7,865 nt of DNA from Oscillospiraceae bacterium (GCA_016286595.1 JAEETR010000142.1:1-7865), one strand, 5' to 3'. Numbered from the stretch's first letter, positions 1-5,990 are shown. Numbers and translations are program-made. The notes: generated by a model from the letters alone, not told the origin.

Positions 1-129
1 CGTCTGAAGGCCGGCAACGGCGAGATAATCCTGGTGTCCGAGGGCTACAAGGCCATGGCCAGCTGCAAGAACGGCGTCGAGAGCATCAAAAAGAACGCCG
101 ACAGCGAGGTCGTCGTCGAAGAGGCATAA
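1..129 (+). CDS. DUF1508 (YegP-like) domain protein, C-terminal part only
   Basis: The open frame enters from the left edge and stops at TAA 127-129, giving 43 residues. They read RLKAGNGEIILVSEGYKAMA, then an SCKNGVESIKKNA segment and an acidic tail ending VVVEEA. This matches the DUF1508/UPF0339 pattern: an LKAxNGExI strand, a serine-rich turn with SEGY, then a C-x-x-G-I/V-E-S-I/V-K-K-N helix. E. coli YegP carries two such modules, while Firmicutes proteins often carry one or two; how many this one has cannot be seen. The biochemical role of the family is not established. No catalytic residues or membrane segments are visible in the fragment. It converges on the lipoprotein gene and shares a terminator with it. 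The family call is from recognition of the motif, not a search. Confidence 0.75.
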   Translation, partial: RLKAGNGEIILVSEGYKAMASCKNGVESIKKNADSEVVVEEA

Positions 130-142
130 GCGCTGAAAAACG

Positions 143-173
143 AAAAGCCGGATGCTTTCGCATCCGGCTTTTT
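143..173. terminator. Bidirectional intrinsic terminator between convergent genes
   Basis: A perfect 9-bp GC-rich stem, GCCGGATGC (147-155) with GCATCCGGC (160-168), closes a TTTC loop. It is flanked by AAAA (143-146) and TTTTT (169-173). On the plus strand the U-run follows the stem and ends the DUF1508 gene, whose stop lies 13 nt before the A-run. On the minus strand the A-run becomes UUUU and can end the lipoprotein gene, whose stop is at 184-186. The plus-strand tail is the longer, so it should be the stronger direction. Confidence 0.9.
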
Positions 174-183
174 CTGTCGTATT

Positions 184-1527
184 TTATCTCACGAATTCCG
201 AAAGGCCAAGAGAGCCGTCCATCCCGCTCTCCCACAGGGCGAAGTACACCGTCTGCCCCGACTCCTCCCGGTAGCTCACGGCGTTGGTGGGCATATCGCC
301 GGGGAAGGACAGGCCCGCCAGCAGGTCCCGTCCCGGCCGCAGCTCCTCCTGGGCGTACAGCTCCGTCATGTCATAAGCGGGGCCGGCGGCCTCGTCATAG
401 CCGGTCATGAACATGCTGTAAAGCCGCAGGTCGTAAACGGAGGGCCCCTCCGTGTAGAAAACGGCTTCGGAGACGTAATCGCCGGGGACCCGGAACTCGT
501 CGCGGTCGCCCGCGGCTCTGTCCGATGCCCAGCACACCTTCACCTTCGGCTCAAAGGCCTCTTTTATGCTCTCCAGGGCGGTCCTGCGGGAGGTGTCCGC
601 GTCGGGACCCTGGTACAGCCACCAGCCCAGGAACCGGCAGATGCCGGTGTCGGACCCGGCGGTCTTCACGACGAAATAGCTGTACTCGTCCCGCCCGGCC
701 ACCATGGCGTCGGCGTCCAGGTACATGCCACCCACCCACATCACGGCGGAGGGGTCGGCGGCGGTGAACAGCGGCGCCCACTCGTAGACCTCGTAACAGT
801 CGCCGCCGTCCTCAAAGGTGTCGTAAAGGGCAAATCTGGCTATCTCGTAGCCGGTAAAGCCGGGACCTCTTTCCACTATGCTCTGGGCCCGGTCCCGCAG
901 CGTCTTCCCGTAAAGCTCCAGGGCCGCGGCGTCCACGTTCCTCTCGGTGCGGTAGTTGTCCCGCACCAGGCCGTACAGGTCGGCGTCCTTCACGGTGACG
1001 GTCTCCAGCGTTTTCGCGTCCTGCGGATGGTGGTCCACCCGCACCAGACCCTTGTCGAGGCCGCAGGCCAGCTCGATATACTCATCGTCGCTTGAATACC
1101 CCTCGGGGCCGCCGCTGAGGTACAGCTCAAGGTAGTAGTAGCACTCTCCGGTCATCTCCTCGTCGGTGACCTTGTCGGCGGCTTCGTTAAGGCGCGCGGC
1201 CAGCTCCTCCGCGGTGACGTTGTCGAACACGGCGGACACGTATCTGATATCCCCGGCCGTGACCTCGGCCATCTTTGCCGCCGCGCCGGTGCGCTCCGGC
1301 TCATCGGGGACTTCGGGAGGGGGCGGGTCGATTATGAGGCCGGAGCCGTCCGGCTCCGCGGGCTTTGCGGGCGCCGTATCGCCGCCCTCGGGCGTATCGA
1401 CGGGGGCGGGTTCAGTATCGGCGGGTTTTTCCGGCGTATCGGGCGTGGCTGTGCTCCCCGCCTTTCTGCAGGCCGGGAGCGTCAGCAGCAATATAAGCGC
1501 AAGGAGCAGCGCTGCGGTTTTTCTCAT
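184..1527 (-). CDS. Putative secreted lipoprotein of unrecognised family, 447 aa
   Basis: I do not recognise the family. The N-terminus is a textbook lipoprotein signal: MRKT, a run of Ala/Leu/Ile to residue 16, then lipobox LPAC with the lipidated cysteine at C20. The mature protein is therefore predicted to be anchored to the outer face of the cytoplasmic membrane. Residues 21-80 are a Pro/Asp/Glu/Thr-rich low-complexity linker. About 365 residues of folded, very acidic, Tyr- and Trp-rich sequence follow, with no internal membrane segment. The C-terminus (about 400-447) has a motif-like FPGDMPTNAVSYRE stretch followed by a YFALWESGMDGS segment. The start at 1527 is chosen over an upstream in-frame ATG at 1587. 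It has AGGAGG (1539-1534) six bases upstream and begins exactly at the signal peptide; the upstream extension would translate the promoter. The gene is monocistronic, with its own promoter and terminator. Confidence 0.85.
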   Translation of the reverse strand: MRKTAALLLALILLLTLPACRKAGSTATPDTPEKPADTEPAPVDTPEGGDTAPAKPAEPDGSGLIIDPPPPEVPDEPERTGAAAKMAEVTAGDIRYVSAVFDNVTAEELAARLNEAADKVTDEEMTGECYYYLELYLSGGPEGYSSDDEYIELACGLDKGLVRVDHHPQDAKTLETVTVKDADLYGLVRDNYRTERNVDAAALELYGKTLRDRAQSIVERGPGFTGYEIARFALYDTFEDGGDCYEVYEWAPLFTAADPSAVMWVGGMYLDADAMVAGRDEYSYFVVKTAGSDTGICRFLGWWLYQGPDADTSRRTALESIKEAFEPKVKVCWASDRAAGDRDEFRVPGDYVSEAVFYTEGPSVYDLRLYSMFMTGYDEAAGPAYDMTELYAQEELRPGRDLLAGLSFPGDMPTNAVSYREESGQTVYFALWESGMDGSLGLSEFVR

Positions 1528-1554
1528 GGCACACCTCCTGAGTGTTCTGGCTAT

Positions 1555-1583
1555 ATAATACCCGGCTGAGGGTTCAAAGTCAA
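1555..1583 (-). promoter_or_regulatory. Near-consensus housekeeping promoter of the lipoprotein gene
   Basis: On the minus strand TTGACT (1583-1578) and TATTAT (1560-1555) are separated by exactly 17 bp. Each box matches the vegetative sigma consensus at 5 of 6 positions. The predicted start of transcription falls near 1548, leaving a leader of about 20 nt that contains the AGGAGG at 1539-1534. The -35 box starts only 8 bp from the terminator hairpin of pnp, so the lipoprotein gene is probably insulated from pnp read-through. Confidence 0.8.
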
Positions 1584-1590
1584 TCAACGC

Positions 1591-1623
1591 AAAAGCGCAG
1601 GGTTTTCACCCTGCGCTTTTTTT
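1591..1623. terminator. Hairpin terminator downstream of pnp, structurally bidirectional
   Basis: A 9-bp stem, GCGCAGGGT (1595-1603) with ACCCTGCGC (1608-1616), closes a TTTC loop, with AAAA before it and seven T after it. For pnp (minus strand) the hairpin lies 35 nt after the stop codon and is followed by UUUUGCGUU, a short but usable U-tract. The longer T-run faces the plus strand, where no gene is seen. Confidence 0.75.
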
Positions 1624-1651
1624 ACGTTTTACGGAGAACTCCTGAAAAAGA

Positions 1652-3802
1652 TCACTCTCTGTCGATGGGCAGGCCCATCTCCTCGCGCTCCTTGATGGCG
1701 TCGCGGCGGGACAGGTTCACGCGGCCCCGGTCGTCGATCTCGGTGACCTTGACCCAGGTCCAGTCGCCTTCCTTGACCACGTCCTCCACCTTCTCCACGC
1801 GGCGGTTGGCCAGCTTGGAGATGTGGATCATGCCGTCGGTGCCGGGGGCCAGCTGCACGAAGGCGCCGATGGGGATTATGCGGACCACCTTGCCGTAGTA
1901 CAGGGAGCCAACCTCGGGGACGAACACGATATCGTCGATTATCTTCTTGGCGGCGCGGCAGGCCTCGATATCCGCGGAGGAGATGAAGATGCTGCCGTCG
2001 TCCTCGATGTCGATCTTGGTGCCGGTGTCGGCGGTGATCTTCTGGATGACCTTGCCGCCGGAGCCGATGACCTCGCGGATCTTGTCGGGGTTGATGTGCA
2101 TGGAGATCATCTTGGGGGCGGACTTGGCCAGCTCGTGCTTGGGCTCGGAGATGCAGGGGAGCATGATCTCGTCAAGGATCTGGATGCGGGCCTCACGGGT
2201 GATCTCGAGAGCGTTCTTGATGATGTCGGGGGTAAGACCGTCGTTCTTCAGGTCCATCTGGATGGCGGTGATGCCCTTTTTGGTGCCAGCAACCTTGAAA
2301 TCCATCTCGCCGTGGAAGTCCTCCACGCCCTGGATGTCGATGAAGGTGGTCCAGCTGCCGTCGTCGTCATGGATCAGGCCGCAGGAGATGCCGGCCACGG
2401 GGGCCTTGATGGGCACGCCGGCGTCCATGAGAGCCAGGGTGGAGCCGCAGATGGAGCCCTGTGAGGTGGAGCCGTTGGAGGACAGCACCTCGCTGACCAC
2501 GCGGATGGCGTAGGGGAAGTCCTCAACGCTGGGGATGACGGGCTCGAGAGCCTTCTCCGCCAGAGCGCCGTGACCGATCTCCCGGCGGGAGGTGGAACGG
2601 CTGGCACGGGCCTCGCCGGTGGAGTAGGCGGGGAAATTGTAGTGGTGGATATATCTCTTCTCCTCTTCCTCCCAGATGGTGTCGAGCCTCTGGGCGTTGG
2701 AGAGCATGGACAGGGTGCAGATGGACATGACCTGGGTCTGTCCGCGGGTGAACATGCCGGACCCGTGGACTCTGGGCAGCAGGCCAACCTCGGCGGCCAG
2801 AGGACGGATCTCGTTCATGGCGCGGCCGTCGACACGCTTGCCGGCCAGCAGCCACTTCTTCACGACCTTCTTCTGGATGCGGTAGACTATCTCCTCCAGC
2901 TGGGCGGACAGCTCGGGGTACTCCTCGCCGTAGACCTCGTACCACTTGGCGATGACGTCGTTCATTCTGGACTCGCGAACGTTCTTGTCGTCGGTGTCCA
3001 TGGCGAACTCCACCTCGGGCATATAATTGTCGCACAGCTTGGCGAACAGCTCGTCGTTGAAGGCGGCGTGGGCGTACTCGAACTTGGGCTTGCCTATCTC
3101 GGCCACCATCTTGTTGAGGAGCTCGATGACGGGGCGGATGGCGTCGTGAGCGGCCATGATGCCGTTGAACATGACGTCCTCGGGGATCTGGTCGCCGCCG
3201 GCCTCGATCATGACCACCTTCTCCATGGTGGCGGCGATGGTGCACAGCATCTGGCTGGTCTTCCGCTCCTCAAGGGTGGGGTTGATAAGGTACTTGCTGC
3301 CGTCCCAGCCCAGGGTGACGCCGGCGATGGGGCCGGCCACGGGGCTGAAGGGGATGTCGGAAATGCTGACCGCGGCGGAGGCGCCTATCATGGCGGCTAT
3401 CTCGGCGGGGCAGTCGTAATCCATGCTCATGATGGTGCAGTCGATGATCACGTCGTTGCGCAGGTCGCCGGGGAACAGGGGGCGCATGGGACGGTCGATC
3501 ATTCTGGAGGTCAGGGTGCCCCGCTCGCTGGGTCTGCCCTCGCGGCGCACGTAGCCGCCGGGCATGCGGCCCACGGCGTACATCTTCTCCTCCACCTCAA
3601 CGGAGAGGGGGAAGTAGTCGATGCCGTCTCTGGGACGGGGGGAGGCGGTGGCGGTGACGAGAACGGTGGTCTCACCGTAGGTCACCATGACGGCGGCGTT
3701 GGCCAGTTCCGCGTACTTGCCCACCTCGAGGGTGAGGGGACGGCCCGCCAGCTCCATCTCGTACTTCTTGTAATTGGGGAATGTTCTGTGAGTGATTATC
3801 AA
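1652..3802 (-). CDS. pnp: Polyribonucleotide nucleotidyltransferase (PNPase)
   Basis: This is a phosphorolytic 3'-5' exoribonuclease that releases nucleoside diphosphates from RNA in the cytoplasm; it acts as a homotrimeric ring and in mRNA decay complexes. At 716 aa it is full length for the family. The order is RNase PH core 1 (about 10-145), helical domain (about 240-320), RNase PH core 2 (about 325-555), KH domain with its GxxG loop IGSGGK (579-584), and S1 domain (about 632-701). The RNA-binding loop GGYVRREGRPSE (82-93), the RREIGHG motif (406-412), and the aspartates equivalent to the catalytic E. coli D486 and D492 (D489 and D495) are present. The residues before RREIGHG read STS, where many homologues have GPG. 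The start is TTG at 3802-3800, with AAAGGAG eight bases upstream; the next Met is residue 16, inside the first core. It follows rpsO and a long structured leader with no obvious own promoter, so co-transcription from the rpsO promoter is likely. Confidence 0.98.
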   Translation of the reverse strand: MIITHRTFPNYKKYEMELAGRPLTLEVGKYAELANAAVMVTYGETTVLVTATASPRPRDGIDYFPLSVEVEEKMYAVGRMPGGYVRREGRPSERGTLTSRMIDRPMRPLFPGDLRNDVIIDCTIMSMDYDCPAEIAAMIGASAAVSISDIPFSPVAGPIAGVTLGWDGSKYLINPTLEERKTSQMLCTIAATMEKVVMIEAGGDQIPEDVMFNGIMAAHDAIRPVIELLNKMVAEIGKPKFEYAHAAFNDELFAKLCDNYMPEVEFAMDTDDKNVRESRMNDVIAKWYEVYGEEYPELSAQLEEIVYRIQKKVVKKWLLAGKRVDGRAMNEIRPLAAEVGLLPRVHGSGMFTRGQTQVMSICTLSMLSNAQRLDTIWEEEEKRYIHHYNFPAYSTGEARASRSTSRREIGHGALAEKALEPVIPSVEDFPYAIRVVSEVLSSNGSTSQGSICGSTLALMDAGVPIKAPVAGISCGLIHDDDGSWTTFIDIQGVEDFHGEMDFKVAGTKKGITAIQMDLKNDGLTPDIIKNALEITREARIQILDEIMLPCISEPKHELAKSAPKMISMHINPDKIREVIGSGGKVIQKITADTGTKIDIEDDGSIFISSADIEACRAAKKIIDDIVFVPEVGSLYYGKVVRIIPIGAFVQLAPGTDGMIHISKLANRRVEKVEDVVKEGDWTWVKVTEIDDRGRVNLSRRDAIKEREEMGLPIDRE

Positions 3803-3810
3803 GGTTTTAG

Positions 3811-3817
3811 CTCCTTT
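3811..3817 (-). promoter_or_regulatory. Ribosome binding site that fixes the TTG start of pnp
   Basis: AAAGGAG reads on the minus strand at 3817-3811, eight bases before TTG at 3802-3800. No ATG or GTG lies at a workable distance in the pnp frame, so TTG is the start. E. coli pnp also uses a UUG start, to my knowledge. The site lies in the single-stranded spacer between the long leader stem (ends 3828) and the gene. Confidence 0.85.
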
Positions 3818-3827
3818 CTTTCGTTCC

Positions 3828-4094
3828 GGAGCCGCAATACCTTTAGCACTTGAAAAGGCGCTCCGCGCCTCGATTTGAACCCGCTTCGCTGGGCTTCAAA
3901 TCGAAAGAGCAGCGGCCTGCCGCAGCGCACTCGCTGCGCTCGCACGTTTGCAGGCCGAGCGGTATTTTTTCCGCCGCGCATGTCGCCGGAAAAAATAACT
4001 GACTTTTTCGCGCCTGCGGGCGCGAACTCTGCGAGGCTTTTTGCTCTGTTCAATGTCGGAGAGCGTTTTCAAATACTAAAAAGACTGCGACTCC
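3828..4094 (-). promoter_or_regulatory. Multibranched structured leader of pnp (candidate autoregulatory RNA)
   Basis: The bases 4094-4066 and 3856-3828 form a 29-position stem in minus-strand RNA: 22 Watson-Crick pairs, 6 G-U pairs and one C-U mismatch. Inside it lie further near-perfect hairpins. These are 4007-4026 (TTCGCGCC stem, 8 bp), 3963-3997 (TATTTTTTCCG stem, 11 bp), 3913-3957 (CGGCCTGC stem, 8 bp, with an inner CGCAGCG stem at 3921-3938), 3871-3903 (CGATTTGAA stem, 9 bp plus CCC/GGG) and 3857-3869 (GGCGC stem). The 3' arm ends ten bases before the pnp Shine-Dalgarno. PNPase is known in enterobacteria to repress itself through a leader stem cut by RNase III, so by position this could play the same role; that is inference. 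The alternative is a dispersed palindromic repeat element; no target-site duplication is visible. The fold was derived by hand. Confidence 0.65.
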
Positions 4095-4101
4095 ATTTTG
4101 A

Positions 4102-4134
4102 TGCAGGCGGGCAAATGAACTTTGCCCGCCTGCA
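4102..4134 (-). terminator. Strong GC-rich hairpin after rpsO, probably leaky terminator or 3'-end stabiliser
   Basis: A 14-bp perfect stem (TGCAGGCGGGCAAA, 4102-4115, with its complement at 4121-4134) closes a five-base loop, nine bases after the rpsO stop. On the minus strand it is followed by AUCAAAAUGG with no U-run. It is therefore not a canonical intrinsic terminator and should allow read-through into pnp. It may serve as a processing site or block 3' exonucleases. Confidence 0.5.
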
Positions 4135-4143
4135 CGGCTGTCG

Positions 4144-4410
4144 TTATCTTCTGATGCCCAGCTTGGCGATGACGGCGCGGTAACGCTCGATGTCCTTCCG
4201 GGCCAGGTAGTCCAGAAGTCTTCTGCGCTTGCCTATCATCATGAAAAGGCCCTGTCTGGAGTGGTTGTCCTTGTGGTGGACCTTCAGGTGCTCGGTCAGC
4301 TCGGCGATGCGCTGGGTGAGTATCGCGATCTGGACCTCGGGGGAACCGGTGTCACCCTCGTGGGTGGCGTTGGCGTTGATGAGCTCGGTCTTCTTTTCCT
4401 TGGTTATCAT
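4144..4410 (-). CDS. rpsO: 30S ribosomal protein S15
   Basis: S15 binds the three-way junction of helices 20, 21 and 22 of 16S rRNA and nucleates assembly of the 30S platform; it also forms a bridge to the 50S subunit. The 88 residues match the usual family length (88-89). They carry the signature GDTGSPEVQIA (19-29) and the rRNA-binding stretch around H41, H45, D48 and S51 in HHKDNHSRQGL, followed by GKRRRLLDYL (60-69). The ATG at 4410 is preceded by AAAGGAA (4424-4418) with a 7-base gap. It stands upstream of pnp, the order conserved in many bacteria, and has its own candidate promoter about 110 bp upstream. S15 represses its own mRNA in several bacteria through unrelated leader folds, so the leader here may be a target. 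Confidence 0.98.
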   Translation of the reverse strand: MITKEKKTELINANATHEGDTGSPEVQIAILTQRIAELTEHLKVHHKDNHSRQGLFMMIGKRRRLLDYLARKDIERYRAVIAKLGIRR

Positions 4411-4443
4411 GGTATCGTTCCTTTCTTTTATACTCTCTCGTCA

Positions 4444-4506
4444 GACTGTGTAGGGGGCGGAAAGGCAGTCGGCGTTTCGCCGCTTATATCCCCGAACAAA
4501 GACTGC
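4444..4506 (-). promoter_or_regulatory. rpsO leader with two mutually exclusive pairings
   Basis: The segment CAGTC (4466-4470) can pair with GACTG at 4501-4505 (extended to 6 bp, GCAGTC/GACTGC) or with GACTG at 4444-4448, but not with both. A small GGCG-TTT-CGCC hairpin (4471-4481) sits inside the first option. The second option lies 20 bases upstream of the rpsO Shine-Dalgarno (4424-4418). This arrangement is compatible with an S15 autoregulatory switch, but the stems are short and could be chance. Confidence 0.3.
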
Positions 4507-4521
4507 GAGGCATGCCCACAT

Positions 4522-4550
4522 ATGTTACCACCGAAAAAGCCGGTTGTAAA
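4522..4550 (-). promoter_or_regulatory. Candidate promoter of rpsO(-pnp)
   Basis: On the minus strand TTTACA (4550-4545; 5 of 6 to TTGACA) and TAACAT (4527-4522; 4 of 6 to TATAAT) are separated by exactly 17 bp. Transcription would start near 4515, giving a leader of about 105 nt. No better pair is seen between 4411 and 4611, and none in the rpsO-pnp gap, so this is also the likely promoter for pnp. Confidence 0.55.
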
Positions 4551-4570
4551 GTGTTTTCTTGCGTATCACG

Positions 4571-4604
4571 GGGGAAATTTCCCCTTTTTCTCCGCAAAAC
4601 GGGG
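4571..4604 (-). other. Competing G4/C4 hairpins after the flavodiiron gene
   Basis: GGGG (4571-4574), CCCC (4581-4584) and GGGG (4601-4604) allow two exclusive folds. One is the perfect palindrome GGGGAAATTTCCCC (4571-4584). The other is an 8-bp stem pairing CCCCTTTT (4581-4588) with AAAACGGGG (4596-4604) with one bulged base. It lies just past the stop at 4612 and is the only candidate transcript end for the flavodiiron gene, but it lacks a minus-strand U-run. The palindrome is followed by TTTTT on the plus strand, where no gene needs ending. Confidence 0.4.
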
Positions 4605-4611
4605 CGATTTT

Positions 4612-5823
4612 TCACAAAACGCGCTGCGCCACGGCGTCTGCCAGGGCGGATACGGCCTGACGGGAGGCGTCGTTCATGGCGCCGGCGACGGTCACGTCCT
4701 CGCCGATAAACGTCATGCCGCCCATCTCCTCCAGCTTTGCGCGCATTATCTTCCCGGCCTGGGGCGCCCAGGAGCCGTTGGCTATGATCGCCGCGTCCCG
4801 GTCCTTCACGCCCATGTCGGCCATGTCGTCCAGCAGGTTTCTCATGGAGGGGAAAAGCCCGTTGTTGTACGTGGTGGAGGCGAAAACCACGCAGCTTGCG
4901 CGGAAGGCCTCGGCCACGCCGTAGGAGGGGTGGGTCACGTTCATGTCCAGCATCTTTACTTTCTTCACGCCCCGGGCCGCCAGCTCATCGGCCAGCAGTC
5001 CGCAGGCCCGGGCGGTGTTGCCGTAGACGGAGGTGTAGAGTATGGTCACGGCCTTCTCCTCCGGCTCGTAACGGCTCCACTTGTCGTACGCGGAGATTAT
5101 GTCAACCAGATCGCTCCGCCACACGGGGCCGTGGAGGGGCGCGACGACGGCGATATCAGCCTCGGCGGCCTTTTTCAGAAGGGCCTGCACCTGGGGACCG
5201 TACTTGCCCACTATGTTGGCGTAATACCGCCGGGCCTCGGGCAGCCACTCCTTCACGGTGCAGCACTCGTCGGCGAATATGTTGCCGGACAGGGCGCCGA
5301 AGGTGCCGAAGGCGTCGGCGGAGAAGAGTATCTTTTCCTCGGCCAGATAGCTGACCATGACCTCCGGCCAGTGGACCATGGGTGCGGTGAGGAAGGTGAC
5401 GGTGCAGTCGCCTATCTTCATGCTCTCCCTGTCCTTCACGGTGACGACGCGGCTCTGCTCAAGACCGGGGCAGTAATTTGCCAGCATCCTCTTTGCGCCG
5501 GCGGTGCAGACCACGGTCATATCCGGGTACAGCTCCGCCAGGGCGGAGATGGCGGCGGTGTGGTCCGGCTCCATGTGCTGAACGACGAGCCTGTTGAGAG
5601 GTCTGCCGTCAAGGGCGGCCTTCACGTCTTCGATGAAGGCGGAGGCCACGGACTTGTCCACCGTGTCGAAAAGCGCCGTCTCCCCTCCGAGGATGAGATA
5701 GGCGTTGTAGCTCATGCCGGCGGGCACGGGCAGATGCCCCTCAAAGATGGGTGAGCGGCGGTCGCTGCCGCCCACGTGCCATACGTCGCCGGATATTCTG
5801 CGGGCGTTGGCTGTCATCATCAT
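4612..5823 (-). CDS. fprA: FprA-family A-type flavodiiron protein (O2/NO reductase)
   Basis: This cytoplasmic enzyme reduces O2 to water and/or NO to N2O with electrons from rubredoxin, protecting anaerobes. At 403 aa it is class A: a metallo-beta-lactamase-like diiron domain (about 1-252) followed by a flavodoxin-like FMN domain (about 257-403), with no fused rubredoxin. All seven iron ligands are visible: H83, E85, D87 and H88 in HMEPDH; H151 in MVHWPE; D170 in SADAFG; H231 in PLHGP. The FMN phosphate loop is YTSVYGNT (263-270). Its ATG at 5823 overlaps the rubredoxin stop as ATGA, so the two are translationally coupled. Three Met codons stand in a row, and GGTGG (5829-5825) is best spaced for the third, so the start is uncertain by two residues. 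Sequence alone does not separate O2 from NO preference. A CC pair (187-188) follows the usual NIF.DE motif. Confidence 0.95.
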   Translation of the reverse strand: MMMTANARRISGDVWHVGGSDRRSPIFEGHLPVPAGMSYNAYLILGGETALFDTVDKSVASAFIEDVKAALDGRPLNRLVVQHMEPDHTAAISALAELYPDMTVVCTAGAKRMLANYCPGLEQSRVVTVKDRESMKIGDCTVTFLTAPMVHWPEVMVSYLAEEKILFSADAFGTFGALSGNIFADECCTVKEWLPEARRYYANIVGKYGPQVQALLKKAAEADIAVVAPLHGPVWRSDLVDIISAYDKWSRYEPEEKAVTILYTSVYGNTARACGLLADELAARGVKKVKMLDMNVTHPSYGVAEAFRASCVVFASTTYNNGLFPSMRNLLDDMADMGVKDRDAAIIANGSWAPQAGKIMRAKLEEMGGMTFIGEDVTVAGAMNDASRQAVSALADAVAQRVL

Positions 5824-5981
5824 TCCACCACTTCGAAGTCAACGCGGGGCGCGCCGCACAGGGGGCACTCCCAGTCCTCGGGCAGGTCGGAGAAGGCGGT
5901 GCCGGCCTCGATGTCGTTGTCGGGATCGCCCTCCTCGGGGTCGTAGACGTAGCCGCAGACGGTGCAGACGTACTTATCCAT
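5820..5981 (-). CDS. Rubredoxin, 53 aa
   Basis: This is a one-iron electron carrier and the expected donor for the flavodiiron protein encoded immediately downstream. The four Cys ligands are all present in the two rubredoxin knuckles: C6 and C9 in YVCTVCGYVYDP, and C39 and C42 in CPLCGAPRVDFE. Residues Y11, Y13 and W37 and the GDPDNDIEAGTAF turn (18-30) are typical, as is the length of 52-54 aa. The start is the ATG at 5981, which has AAAGGAG (5997-5991) nine bases upstream. A longer in-frame start at 6086 would add 35 residues unlike any rubredoxin and would run through the promoter. The stop TGA (5822-5820) overlaps the next ATG. Together the two genes form a self-contained electron-transfer and oxygen-reduction unit. 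Confidence 0.97.
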   Translation of the reverse strand: MDKYVCTVCGYVYDPEEGDPDNDIEAGTAFSDLPEDWECPLCGAPRVDFEVVE

Positions 5982-5990
5982 ATGTTCATT

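Noticed and set aside
1528..1587. Upstream ATG for the lipoprotein
   Set aside because: It would place 20 residues before the signal peptide and start upstream of the promoter -10 box; the ATG at 1527 has a perfect ribosome binding site.
2570..3853. Long plus-strand open frame (427 codons) antisense to pnp
   Set aside because: It is a GC-rich shadow frame rich in Gly/Val/His/Leu with no family resemblance and no ribosome binding site, and it lies fully within the certain pnp gene.
3964..3996. T-run/A-run hairpin in the leader as an intrinsic terminator
   Set aside because: The T-run lies on the 5' side of the stem on the plus strand and nothing U-rich follows the hairpin on either strand, so it does not fit a terminator.
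3875..4183. Plus-strand 102-codon frame across the pnp leader
   Set aside because: It reads through the palindromes and into the rpsO 3' end without a Shine-Dalgarno sequence; the wobble pattern supports function of the opposite strand.
4261..5754. Plus-strand open frame (497 codons) antisense to rpsO and the flavodiiron gene
   Set aside because: It spans two certain genes and the regulatory gap between them on the other strand; the low-complexity Gly/His/Val product is typical of a reverse-frame artefact.
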